DNA of 64,000 bases from Bacteroidaceae bacterium. Lineage in GTDB: Bacteria; Bacteroidota; Bacteroidia; Bacteroidales; Bacteroidaceae. The translations under genes were made by a program, and so were the position numbers. Positions 44,337 to 52,595 of the stretch are shown piece after piece. How positions within the stretch are numbered: position 1 is the first letter of the stretch; each line of letters begins with the position of its first letter. The stretch spans positions 97,178 to 161,177 of the forward strand of contig JAFYOS010000029.1 in NCBI GenBank assembly GCA_017560125.1. Direction: 5' to 3'. The notes beneath the pieces were generated by a model. It did no database searches, was not told where the DNA came from, and saw only the letters and a list, made by a program, of their open reading frames with translations.

Positions 44337-44579
44337 ATGCGAAAAATTAAATTATTAGTGATCTTAAGCGTCATGTTAGGAGTGATTGTAGCGTATAAAT
44401 CTCAAACAGGGTTTGTTGCGCATAATGAAATTATGTTAGAAAATATAGAGGCATTATCAGCCAATGAAAATCCCCACAAAACTGGTGATTGTTTCAATGT
44501 TGGAACTCTTTTATGTCCTGATGGCAATTATGTAGAATATATTTTTTATAATCTAGAGAATGAACACTTATTATATTAA
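44337..44579 (+). CDS. NVEALA-type secreted peptide precursor 1
   Basis: It has 80 residues: a basic start, hydrophobic stretch (about 6-20), a hydrophilic linker, then NIEALSA at residues 36-42, the NVEALA motif at which export cleavage is believed to occur. The mature peptide would be about 38 residues (ANENPHKTGDCFNVGTLLCP and on) with two cysteines, likely one disulfide. The next gene starts one base after the stop. Residue numbering of the motif is identical to that in the second precursor at 46460. What the family does is not known to me; signalling or antagonism are possible. Confidence 0.75.
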   Translation: MRKIKLLVILSVMLGVIVAYKSQTGFVAHNEIMLENIEALSANENPHKTGDCFNVGTLLCPDGNYVEYIFYNLENEHLLY

Positions 44580-44580
44580 G

Positions 44581-45126
44581 ATGAAAAGTTACATTACCAG
44601 AAGTCTTATCATAATCATTTGTACTTGTATTCATCTATCATGCCAAGATAAAGATAGATCTAATATAACACGCATGGTTACCGAATGGCAGGGGAAAGAA
44701 ATTCAGTTCCCTACAAATAGTACTTTTACAATACAAGGAAAGGACACTGTTAATGTAAACATGAATGCGGAACATAAGATTTTGGTATATGTTGATTCTG
44801 CCGGTTGTACTAGTTGTCGTTTGCAGTTAAACAAGTGGAAAGAGTTTATAGTTAAGGTGGATTCAGTAGCTAAAGAGCCTGTACAATTCTTGTTTTATCT
44901 AGCTCCAAAAAGTGTAAAAGAGGCACGTTACATTACAAGACGTGATGATTTTACGTACCCAATGTGTATAGACCTTAAGAATGAGATAAACAGTAAAAAC
45001 AATTTCCCCAAAGAGGATACATTTCATACGTTCCTTTTGGATGCGAAAAACAAAGTGCAAATAATAGGTAATCCCATTCACAATAATGCTGTACGGGAAC
45101 TTTATTTGAATGCCATCAGTAAATAA
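44581..45126 (+). CDS. Thioredoxin-like lipoprotein
   Basis: It has 181 residues starting at MKSYITR; an upstream ATG at 44560 overlaps the peptide gene. The signal has lipobox HLSC. The domain begins ILVYVDSAGCTSCRLQLNKW with a C76-T-S-C79 active-site pair in thioredoxin-like position and ends TFHTFLLDAKNKVQIIGNP, as in TlpA/redoxin folds. It probably reduces or oxidises cysteines in the periplasm. With the MauE-like protein at 57525 it fits disulfide handling of the Cys-containing peptides. Confidence 0.75.
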   Translation: MKSYITRSLIIIICTCIHLSCQDKDRSNITRMVTEWQGKEIQFPTNSTFTIQGKDTVNVNMNAEHKILVYVDSAGCTSCRLQLNKWKEFIVKVDSVAKEPVQFLFYLAPKSVKEARYITRRDDFTYPMCIDLKNEINSKNNFPKEDTFHTFLLDAKNKVQIIGNPIHNNAVRELYLNAISK

Positions 45127-45139
45127 TACCACCTGCAAT

Positions 45140-46228
45140 ATGAAAAACTGCGTATTACACATTCTGGCTATTTTATTATTGCTTACATCTTGTGCAAGCA
45201 ATAATTCAGAAAAAGAAACCGTAAGTGAGGTTAAAAAAGATAGCGTACTCACTGTAAAACGTCGTACCAGCGAACCGATAGAAACAATGATACTTTGTGA
45301 AAGTACATTTAATCGCGAACTTTCGGGAAACGGCAAGGTCGTTGCAAAGCGTTCTGCAGAGATGAGATTCTCATCATCAGAACAGATTGCACATATATGG
45401 GTACGAAATGGAGACAAAGTACGCAAAGGAGAGAAATTGGCACAACTCGACCTTTTTGCGCTTGAGCGTTCACTTGCACAAGCAAAAGACAATTTTGAAC
45501 AAAGCAAACTGGACTTGCAGGATGTGCTTATAGGCCGTGGCTATTCATTGGACGCGCAAGCCTCAGCTCCAGCCGATGAAGTTGAACTCGCAAAAGTAAA
45601 GAGTGGCTATAATAAAGCTCTAATAGCCTACGAACTTGCAGAGAATAATTTACGTAAAGCAACACTTGTAGCTCCTTTTGATGGAGTGATAGCCAACTTA
45701 AAATCAAAAGAGAATAATCAATCCTCCAATGATGTCTTTTGTATGGTAATAGATGACAAGAATCCTGAAGTGGAATTCTCTGTACTTGAAAGCGAATTGT
45801 CATTAGTAAAGCGCGGATACCCTGTATACATACAACCTTTTGTGAATAGTACCTCAGAAGCATTGATAGGAAGTGTTTCCGAAATAAACCCAATAGTTGA
45901 GAATAACGGAATGGTAAAGGTCAAAGCACAAGTAAAGAATAATGGTACTCTATTGCAAGGCATGAATGTAAACATACTGTTACGTCAGCCAATGGAGCAA
46001 GCACTTGTAATACCTAAAAGTGCGGTAGTAATGCGTTCGGGAAAAACTGTCGTATTTACTCGCGTAAATGGTAAAGCGCAGTGGAACTATGTGCTGATTA
46101 CAGCAGAGAATAGCGATTCGTGTGTTGTCGCACCTCGCAGCAAGGAATACGAGGGCCTTTCTGTCGGAGATTCCGTTATTGTTTCGGGTAATCTTAATCT
46201 TGCACACGAAACTGTATTGAATGATTAA
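45140..46228 (+). CDS. RND efflux periplasmic adaptor (HlyD/AcrA family lipoprotein)
   Basis: It has 362 residues from MKNCVLH. The lipobox is LLTSC. The usual adaptor order follows: barrel-sandwich half (AHIWVRNGDKVRKGEKLAQL), a hairpin of helices (about 95-155), the second half (LVAPFDGVIANLKSKENN), a beta-barrel and a membrane-proximal domain (ALVIPKSAVVMRSGKTVVFT). It bridges the RND permeases and the TolC-like protein encoded downstream. It is the only adaptor for two permeases in the locus. Confidence 0.9.
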   Translation: MKNCVLHILAILLLLTSCASNNSEKETVSEVKKDSVLTVKRRTSEPIETMILCESTFNRELSGNGKVVAKRSAEMRFSSSEQIAHIWVRNGDKVRKGEKLAQLDLFALERSLAQAKDNFEQSKLDLQDVLIGRGYSLDAQASAPADEVELAKVKSGYNKALIAYELAENNLRKATLVAPFDGVIANLKSKENNQSSNDVFCMVIDDKNPEVEFSVLESELSLVKRGYPVYIQPFVNSTSEALIGSVSEINPIVENNGMVKVKAQVKNNGTLLQGMNVNILLRQPMEQALVIPKSAVVMRSGKTVVFTRVNGKAQWNYVLITAENSDSCVVAPRSKEYEGLSVGDSVIVSGNLNLAHETVLND

Positions 46229-46229
46229 T

Positions 46230-46292
46230 GAGAGAATAAGGGAACGGGAAGCAACCAGTTTGTAAAAGTGCTTTCCCGTCCCCGACACTCTC
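46230..46292 (+). repeat. Structured intergenic element, copy 1
   Basis: This 63-base element lies directly after the adaptor stop codon. It is closed by GAGAG (46230-46234) and CTCTC (46288-46292). The inner stem is ACGGGAA with TTCCCGT, and the loop contains AACCAGTT and AGTG. A copy with the same boundaries and nearly the same sequence occurs at 52503-52564. It could be an RNA element, processing site or mobile palindrome. Confidence 0.7.
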
Positions 46293-46340
46293 ACCCAACA
46301 AGAAAGGAGGTGAATCGGCTGCGAAGATAAAAAGAATTAT

Positions 46341-46376
46341 TGATTTTGCAACGCATAGGATACTATGATTTTGCAA
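46341..46376 (+). repeat. Direct repeat TGATTTTGCAA x2
   Basis: Two identical 11-mers start at 46341 and 46366 (25 bases apart) in the leader of the second peptide gene. They may be a binding site for a regulator. I found no perfect -7 box for this gene. Confidence 0.4.
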
Positions 46377-46459
46377 GCGAGTTTAAGTGTCGGTTGCTCG
46401 CATTAAGAAAATTGGCGCAAGTAAAAATAAAATGAAATACAAATTTAAATTGAGATACA

Positions 46460-46681
46460 ATGAAGAAAATATTTTATACAATGGCTGTTGCAGCCGCTTT
46501 GTTTGCTGGGTATACAGCCTATGAGTTCGAAAATAAAAGTAATCTCGAATGGTTCAAACTCGTAAATATTGAAGCTTTGGCTGCAGAGGGAGAAAAAGTA
46601 ACATGCGAATACGACCCAGGAGACACATGTAAGGTGGGCGTAACAGATGTGCCAGATTGGGATGAAGACACCTGGTTCTAA
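46460..46681 (+). CDS. NVEALA-type secreted peptide precursor 2
   Basis: It has 73 residues: a short signal-like hydrophobic stretch (5-19), a linker, then NIEALAA at residues 36-42, aligned exactly with precursor 1. The mature peptide of about 31 residues is acidic (EGEKVTCEYDPGDTCKVGVT and on) with two cysteines. Tryptophan and acidic residues dominate the tail (DWDEDTWF). It is separated by 231 bases from the adaptor gene and followed by a long-loop hairpin, so it may be produced in excess over downstream genes. Confidence 0.78.
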   Translation: MKKIFYTMAVAAALFAGYTAYEFENKSNLEWFKLVNIEALAAEGEKVTCEYDPGDTCKVGVTDVPDWDEDTWF

Positions 46682-46704
46682 TTCATAATTATAACAATTT
46701 CATG

Positions 46705-46785
46705 AGACTGACTGATATAGTCAATATATTGTAAATATTTAAATACATATTGTGATGTAATTTGATTATACAGTCAGTCTTATTT
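46705..46785 (+). terminator. Possible attenuator after peptide gene 2
   Basis: AGACTGACTG (46705-46714) and CAGTCAGTCT (46771-46780) are perfect complements around a 56-base AT-rich loop, followed by TATTT. The long loop makes it a weak terminator. It could let the peptide transcript be more abundant than the operon. Confidence 0.4.
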
Positions 46786-46807
46786 AACATAAATAAGACA
46801 ACTCATC

Positions 46808-47863
46808 ATGTTTAATAAATATTTATATATATCTATTATTGCCATATTGTGCATGATATATACTTCTTGTCAAAAAGAAAAAAATATAGTTATTAATAAA
46901 TCTACAATTGAATTTGATAAATTTCATTTAGAAGACTCTCTTTTTTTTACTACAATAGAAGCTAAAGATGTTGATTCTGTTTTATATAACCCGAAGAAAA
47001 TCTTATATCATAAGAATCACTTATTTGTTCAAGATTTTAAATCTGGAGAAGGAAAACACATTAAACTATTTTCTTTAAATGATTGTAAAACTATAGCATC
47101 TTTTGCAAATTACGGGAATGGTCCAGAAGAATTATTGGCATGTGATATGTGTATTTTGAATAATAATTTATGGCTTTATGATTTATCTCAAAACACGATA
47201 CATTATGTTAATATAGATTCTATATTAAATAATAAATTTAAATTATGTAAATACAATTTGAATAATGGCAATTATTATTCATTTGCGATGTTAAATGACT
47301 CAATATTGTTGGGCACCAACAATATTAATTCGGATAACAAAATATCATATGAAAATATCTTAACTTCAAGCGTTGTTAGAAAAGGAATTTATGATTATTA
47401 TAATGAAAATATTAGTCTCCCTGCATTAAATGATGCAGCTAGATGTTATATAAAGTGTAATCCCAAAACAAATGAGATTGCTTTGTTATATCGATATACA
47501 GATTTACTAGAAATATACATGCCTAATGGGGATTTTAAATGCTCATCATATGGTCCTGAACGTTCCGATATAATGATACATCCTACCGCAGAAAGAGCAA
47601 ATAAAACTAAAGAAACAAAAAAAGCCTTTGTAAACACCTATGTAACAAGCCAGTACATTTATGCATTATATTCAGGTGCTAAAAAGGGTGAAGAAAACTG
47701 GGCTAATGGAACCCAACTATTTGTATATTCATGGAACGGAGAACCTATAAAAAAATATCATTTAAGCCAGCCAATATATACATTTAGTGTTGATGAGGAC
47801 AAGAAAATCCTTTACAGTTATTCTTTGAATGAGGATACTTTTATTACAGCGAAATTAGATTAA
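46808..47863 (+). CDS. 6-bladed beta-propeller (TolB-like) lipoprotein
   Basis: It has 351 residues. The lipobox is IYTSC (Cys21). The propeller has the family motifs IASFANYGNGPEELLACD, LWLYDLSQNTIHYVN and LFVYSWNGEPIKKYHL. It is paralogous to the products of 41655-42743 and of the truncated gene at 40634. It is coupled to the RND permease gene by a 4-base gap. I infer an outer-envelope binding protein for the exported peptide or a partner of the exporter. Extremely AT-rich codons mark it off from the permease gene that follows. Confidence 0.78.
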   Translation: MFNKYLYISIIAILCMIYTSCQKEKNIVINKSTIEFDKFHLEDSLFFTTIEAKDVDSVLYNPKKILYHKNHLFVQDFKSGEGKHIKLFSLNDCKTIASFANYGNGPEELLACDMCILNNNLWLYDLSQNTIHYVNIDSILNNKFKLCKYNLNNGNYYSFAMLNDSILLGTNNINSDNKISYENILTSSVVRKGIYDYYNENISLPALNDAARCYIKCNPKTNEIALLYRYTDLLEIYMPNGDFKCSSYGPERSDIMIHPTAERANKTKETKKAFVNTYVTSQYIYALYSGAKKGEENWANGTQLFVYSWNGEPIKKYHLSQPIYTFSVDEDKKILYSYSLNEDTFITAKLD

Positions 47864-47867
47864 TAAC

Positions 47868-50800
47868 ATGATATACTTCCTCCTTCGCCGCCCCATTGCC
47901 GTATTCATGGCATTCACAGCCTGCTTCATCATAGGCGTGGTAACGTACAAAACGTTACCAGTATCGCTATTGCCGGACATCGCCATTCCTGAGATTACAG
48001 TACAGGTAACAGGCGAGAACACTTCGGCACGTGAATTAGAAAACACCGTGATGCGCACCCTGCGTTCCCAGCTTATGCAGGTGGGGCGGCTTGAGGATTT
48101 GCGTAGCGAAACACGAGACGGTTCAGGCATTGTACGTATGCGTTTTGAGCATGGCACAAATACCGACCTTGCATTTATAGAGGTAAACGAGAAGATAGAC
48201 GTCGCAATGAGCTATTTGCCTAAAAGCACCACACGTCCTCGCGTGATAAAGGCAAGTGCAACAGATATTCCCGTTCTATACCTCAACCTTACATTAAAAG
48301 AGGAGAAAGCTGATGCTCCCGATGCCGAAGAGCGTTTCCTTGAGCTATGCGACTACGCAGAGAATGTTGTTCGCCGCCGTCTCGAACAATTGCAGGAGGT
48401 AGCAATGGTAGATATGTCAGGACTTGCGCACAAGCAAGTACAGATAGTACCCAAACACTCCAAGATGGAAGCTTTGGGAATAACCGTTCAAGATATTGAA
48501 AATGCACTCGCAAGCAACAATGTCGAGCCGGGAAGCATGACAGTGCGAGAAGGATATTATGAGTACAACATACGTTTCTCTACGATAGTACGTACAGTAG
48601 AAGATATAGAGAACATCCCATTAAGGCACGACGGACGCATAATGCAGATGAAAGAGCTTGCCGACATACGCATTGTGCCGACAACAGAAACAGGACTCAC
48701 ACAGTACAACGGCAAGCGCAGTGTGAGTCTTGCAATAATTAAACAGGCCGATGAGAATATGGAGCGCATGAAGGCTGCGCTTAACGGCACTGTGCGCTCG
48801 CTTAAATATGCCAACCCCGATATAAATTTCGATGTAAGCCGTAACCAGACGGAACTGCTCGATTACACCCTTACCAATCTGCAACAGAACCTGACACTCG
48901 GTTTCTTGTTCATACTTATCGTTGCTGTTCTGTTCATGGGTGGAGTACGTTCACCTGTGGTGATAGGTATCTGTATGGTGGTGGCAATAGTCATCAGCTT
49001 CATATTCTTCTACCTTTTCGGAATGTCGCTCAATATTATTTCCCTTTCAGGACTTATCCTTGCAGAGGGTATGATGATAGACAACGCCATAATAGTAACT
49101 GAGAATATCACCCAATACCGAGACATGAGTTATAGCGTCGATGAAGCTTGCGCCCGAGGTACAAGTGAGGTGATAACACCAATGCTCTCATCCTCACTGA
49201 CAACCATAGCCGTATTCTTCCCATTGGTATTCATCAGTGGAATAGCCGGTGCAATATTCTATGACGAGGCATTCTCGGTAACCGTAGGACTTATTGCATC
49301 ATACATCACCGGAATAATCCTGCTTCCCGTACTTTATAAAATTATGTTCAGTGCAAAGTTACCTGCATGGATAAAGAAACGCATAAAAACAGACAAACTA
49401 ACCGTAAAATTTAATAAGGTAAACAGCATAAACCTGAATACCCCTTTGCAACATTTCTACGACAAAGGCATTGAATGGGTATTTTCACATAAAGCACTCA
49501 CTGTGCTATTCACACTGCTCTCAATTCCTTTGTGTGTACTTATGTTCAACATCCTACCCAAAGAACGTATGCCACAAACAAGCCAAACAGAGCTGTCGGT
49601 ATATATCGATTGGAACGAGAATATACACCTCGATGACAATCGCCAGCGTATGGAAGAACTGGAAGCATTCTGCACCGCATACGCCGAGGAGAGCAGCACC
49701 CACATAGGCATACAGCAGTACCTGTTGGAGAAGAGCCTTGTTTCCACAACCGAGACCGAACTCTATTTGCGTACAGCAACAACCGAATATTTAGAGCAGT
49801 TGCAACAAGCATTGAAAAAAGAACTTTCGGAGAAATACCCTCTTGCAACAATAAGTTTCCACGAACCGGAAAATGTATTCGAGCGTATCTTCGACACCAA
49901 TGAGCCTGAACTCGTTGTAGAACTATACAACAAAGACAAAGAGAAACAGAACAACATTGCCCTCCTTCGTCAAATGGAGAGCAAGATAAACGATATTGCA
50001 GGAGAAAAAGCAACAGCCCCTGCCACAGGACAGCAGATAAACCTTACCATTGACCGCGAACGCCTTCTTATGTACGGCGTAACGTACAACGAAATAACCA
50101 CTCTATTGAAGAACGCACTGCGCGATAACAAGATTGCAACACTTCGTTCATTCCAGGACTATCTGCCCATAACCATTGCCGGTGGCGAGCAGACATTGAA
50201 CGGTATCCTCAACCGCACGTTCGTAACCATTAGAGCAACCGATGGAACACAAAACAGGCATCAAGTGCCACTGAGAGCATTTGTGAAGCAATCACTTGGT
50301 GAAGACTTAAAGACTATTACCGCAGGAACTGCAGGCGAATACATTCCATACACCTTTGCCGAGACCGAGAATGCACAGAAAATAACCAACAACATAAAGG
50401 ATGCCATGCGTGGCAACAGCGATGATTGGGAGGCTGGTTTTTCGGGGGCATTCTTCTCAAGCAATAAGATAATAAACGAACTTGTGGTAGTGCTCTTTAT
50501 CTCTCTGCTGCTGATGTACTTCATCCTTACATCACAGTTCGGCAGTTTCGTGCAACCGCTTATCGTGCTTGCCGAAATACCAATCGATGTTGGCTTTGCA
50601 TTGGTAATTATGAGTATGCTCGGCATAAGCCTGAACCTGATGAGTGCCATCGGCATTGTCGTAAGCTGCGGTATCATCATCAACGACTCTATTCTTAAAT
50701 TGGATATGATTAATGTACTTCGTAATGAAGGAACACCATTGATGGAAGCAATACACACTGCCGGAAGCCGACGTTTGCGCTCCATTGTGATGACATCGCT

Positions 50801-50978
50801 CACCACAATACTTGCAATGGTACCATTGCTCTTCACACACGACTTCGGATCGGAACTACAAAAGCCACTTGCCATAGCAATGATAGCCACAATGACAGTG
50901 GGAACGCTTGTAAGCCTCTTCGTCATTCCGCTCATATATTGGTTCATATACCGTAACAGACAGATTAAAGTACAATAA
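47868..50978 (+). CDS. RND-family efflux permease 1
   Basis: This is an inner-membrane proton-driven exporter of 1036 residues with the usual 12-helix, two-repeat design. N-terminal helix RRPIAVFMAFTACFIIGVVT and two large periplasmic loops are visible. Helix 4 has GMMIDNAIIVTEN, with one Asp where AcrB has two. The second half ends LSAIG-type motifs (LNLMSAIGIVVSCGIIINDS). The outer-membrane channel gene follows by 13 bases. It may work with permease 2 as a heteromer (as MdtB/MdtC do) or each may be separate. The substrate is unknown; peptide export is inferred from context. Confidence 0.9.
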   Translation: MIYFLLRRPIAVFMAFTACFIIGVVTYKTLPVSLLPDIAIPEITVQVTGENTSARELENTVMRTLRSQLMQVGRLEDLRSETRDGSGIVRMRFEHGTNTDLAFIEVNEKIDVAMSYLPKSTTRPRVIKASATDIPVLYLNLTLKEEKADAPDAEERFLELCDYAENVVRRRLEQLQEVAMVDMSGLAHKQVQIVPKHSKMEALGITVQDIENALASNNVEPGSMTVREGYYEYNIRFSTIVRTVEDIENIPLRHDGRIMQMKELADIRIVPTTETGLTQYNGKRSVSLAIIKQADENMERMKAALNGTVRSLKYANPDINFDVSRNQTELLDYTLTNLQQNLTLGFLFILIVAVLFMGGVRSPVVIGICMVVAIVISFIFFYLFGMSLNIISLSGLILAEGMMIDNAIIVTENITQYRDMSYSVDEACARGTSEVITPMLSSSLTTIAVFFPLVFISGIAGAIFYDEAFSVTVGLIASYITGIILLPVLYKIMFSAKLPAWIKKRIKTDKLTVKFNKVNSINLNTPLQHFYDKGIEWVFSHKALTVLFTLLSIPLCVLMFNILPKERMPQTSQTELSVYIDWNENIHLDDNRQRMEELEAFCTAYAEESSTHIGIQQYLLEKSLVSTTETELYLRTATTEYLEQLQQALKKELSEKYPLATISFHEPENVFERIFDTNEPELVVELYNKDKEKQNNIALLRQMESKINDIAGEKATAPATGQQINLTIDRERLLMYGVTYNEITTLLKNALRDNKIATLRSFQDYLPITIAGGEQTLNGILNRTFVTIRATDGTQNRHQVPLRAFVKQSLGEDLKTITAGTAGEYIPYTFAETENAQKITNNIKDAMRGNSDDWEAGFSGAFFSSNKIINELVVVLFISLLLMYFILTSQFGSFVQPLIVLAEIPIDVGFALVIMSMLGISLNLMSAIGIVVSCGIIINDSILKLDMINVLRNEGTPLMEAIHTAGSRRLRSIVMTSLTTILAMVPLLFTHDFGSELQKPLAIAMIATMTVGTLVSLFVIPLIYWFIYRNRQIKVQ

Positions 50979-50991
50979 ATAAACATATAGT

Positions 50992-52473
50992 ATGAACGCG
51001 ATTGTTAAATATACGACACTTGCACTATTGCTCTTTGCAACAGTTGCTAATGCTCAAGAGATACGTCTCACACTCGATGATGCAATAACATTGGCTACCG
51101 ATAGCTCTTTGTCGGCAGTAAAGGCAAAGAGTTCCTACCAATCGGGATATTGGGAGTATCGTTCATATAAAGCTGCACGTTTGCCCAGTCTTACACTTAA
51201 CCTTACTCCTGCACAATACAACCGTAATATCGTGCAGCGATACGACTCGCAGAACGACCGCGACGTGTTCCGTACACAGCAATCCTACTACGCTTCAGGC
51301 GGGTTCTCCATCGTGCAGAATGTCGATTGGACGGGAGGTACACTATATCTTAACTCCAGTCTAGATTTCTTGCGTAGTTTCGGCGATGAATCCTACTCGC
51401 AGTTCAATTCTGTTCCTTTCAGAATAGGTTACTCACAGAGCCTTTTGGGATACAACAAATTCAAATGGGACAAGCTTATCGAGCCACTGAAATACGAGAA
51501 GAGAAAAAAAGAACTTACATATAATATTGAGCAAATATCCGAAGAGGCAATAACATACTTCTTCTCACTCGCACAAGCACAGGCTGAATATGACCTTGCT
51601 GTGAAGAATCTTGCATCGTGTGACACACTTTACAGAATTGGATGCGACCGCCATAAGATTGCAGCAATCTCCAAAGCCGACCTGCAAACACTGAAACTCG
51701 ATGTGATAAATGCAAACAACACCCTCAAGAATTGCGAAATATCCTTGCGCCGTGCAATGTTTCAGTTGGCATCATTCCTGAATATGGACAAAGAGCAGAC
51801 ACTGAAGATAGAGCTGCCGAAACGTCCCGAATTGTTTACAATATCTGCTGCAAAAGCATTGGAATATGCCCGCGAAAATAACCCGCAGTTCCTGACATTG
51901 AAACAGAATATTCTTGAAAGCCGTCAGACTGTCGATCGTACAAAAAAAGAGAGTGGAATAAATGCCTCATTCAATGCCAGCATAGGTTTCAACCAGGTGG
52001 GTAGCGAATTTAATGAAGTATGGCACAATCTGCTGCAACAGGATATGGTCTCAGTCGGGCTTTCTATCCCTTTGGTCGATTGGGGAGTGCGTAAGGGAAA
52101 ATACAATATGGCAAAGAACAATCTTAATGTAGTGGAAATTTCTTCGCGTCAGACCAAACAGCAGATTGAGGAAGAGGTGATAATGACAGTGAACGACTTT
52201 AATGTACAAGGCGGAATGATTGAGAGTGCCGAGGAGGCTCGTATGTTGGCAGAATCGGCATACGAAGATACCCGTATGCGCTTTATCATTGGAAAATCTG
52301 ACATCAACAGTCTTTCAATGGCACTCACACGCAAGGATACTGCTGAGAAGAATTATATATATGCATTGCGTAACTATTGGCTCAGTTACTACAAGATACG
52401 CAAACTGACGATGTATGACTTTACGAATGATTGTCTGATAGATTCAGGTAAAGAGATAATTAGCAAATGGTAG
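50992..52473 (+). CDS. TolC-like outer-membrane efflux protein
   Basis: It has 493 residues. A signal peptide (ending VANAQ) is followed by two repeats of the OEP fold with long helices: ALEYARENNPQFLTLKQNIL in the second half, and LDDAITLATDSSLSAVKAKS in the first. It forms the trimeric exit duct for the RND pumps encoded on both sides. It has normal TolC-family length. It is followed by the second copy of the structured element. Confidence 0.9.
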   Translation: MNAIVKYTTLALLLFATVANAQEIRLTLDDAITLATDSSLSAVKAKSSYQSGYWEYRSYKAARLPSLTLNLTPAQYNRNIVQRYDSQNDRDVFRTQQSYYASGGFSIVQNVDWTGGTLYLNSSLDFLRSFGDESYSQFNSVPFRIGYSQSLLGYNKFKWDKLIEPLKYEKRKKELTYNIEQISEEAITYFFSLAQAQAEYDLAVKNLASCDTLYRIGCDRHKIAAISKADLQTLKLDVINANNTLKNCEISLRRAMFQLASFLNMDKEQTLKIELPKRPELFTISAAKALEYARENNPQFLTLKQNILESRQTVDRTKKESGINASFNASIGFNQVGSEFNEVWHNLLQQDMVSVGLSIPLVDWGVRKGKYNMAKNNLNVVEISSRQTKQQIEEEVIMTVNDFNVQGGMIESAEEARMLAESAYEDTRMRFIIGKSDINSLSMALTRKDTAEKNYIYALRNYWLSYYKIRKLTMYDFTNDCLIDSGKEIISKW

Positions 52474-52502
52474 ATTTTTTCATCATAAAAATAAGTTAAA
52501 TA

Positions 52503-52564
52503 GAGAGAAAAGGGAACGGGAAGTAACCAGTTACCGATAGTGTTTTTCCCGTTTCGAGACTCTC
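52503..52564 (+). repeat. Structured intergenic element, copy 2
   Basis: This 62-base copy has GAGAG (52503-52507) and CTCTC (52560-52564) ends, the ACGGGAA/TTCCCGT stem, and the same AACCAGTT and AGTG loop blocks as copy 1 at 46230-46292. It ends 31 bases before the ATG of permease 2. The loop middle differs between the copies while the stems are kept, which argues for a conserved structure. Confidence 0.7.
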
Positions 52565-52595
52565 AAAATTGAATTAAAGTTTTGATATAATAAAA

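Noticed and set aside
44560-44580. Upstream ATG for the thioredoxin-like lipoprotein
   Set aside because: It would overlap the peptide gene and place extra residues before a normal lipoprotein signal. The ATG at 44581 is one base after the peptide stop.
46230-46292. Known riboswitch (cobalamin, TPP, SAM)
   Set aside because: I compared the conserved blocks AACCAGTT and ACGGGAA with remembered consensus cores of these classes and none fits.
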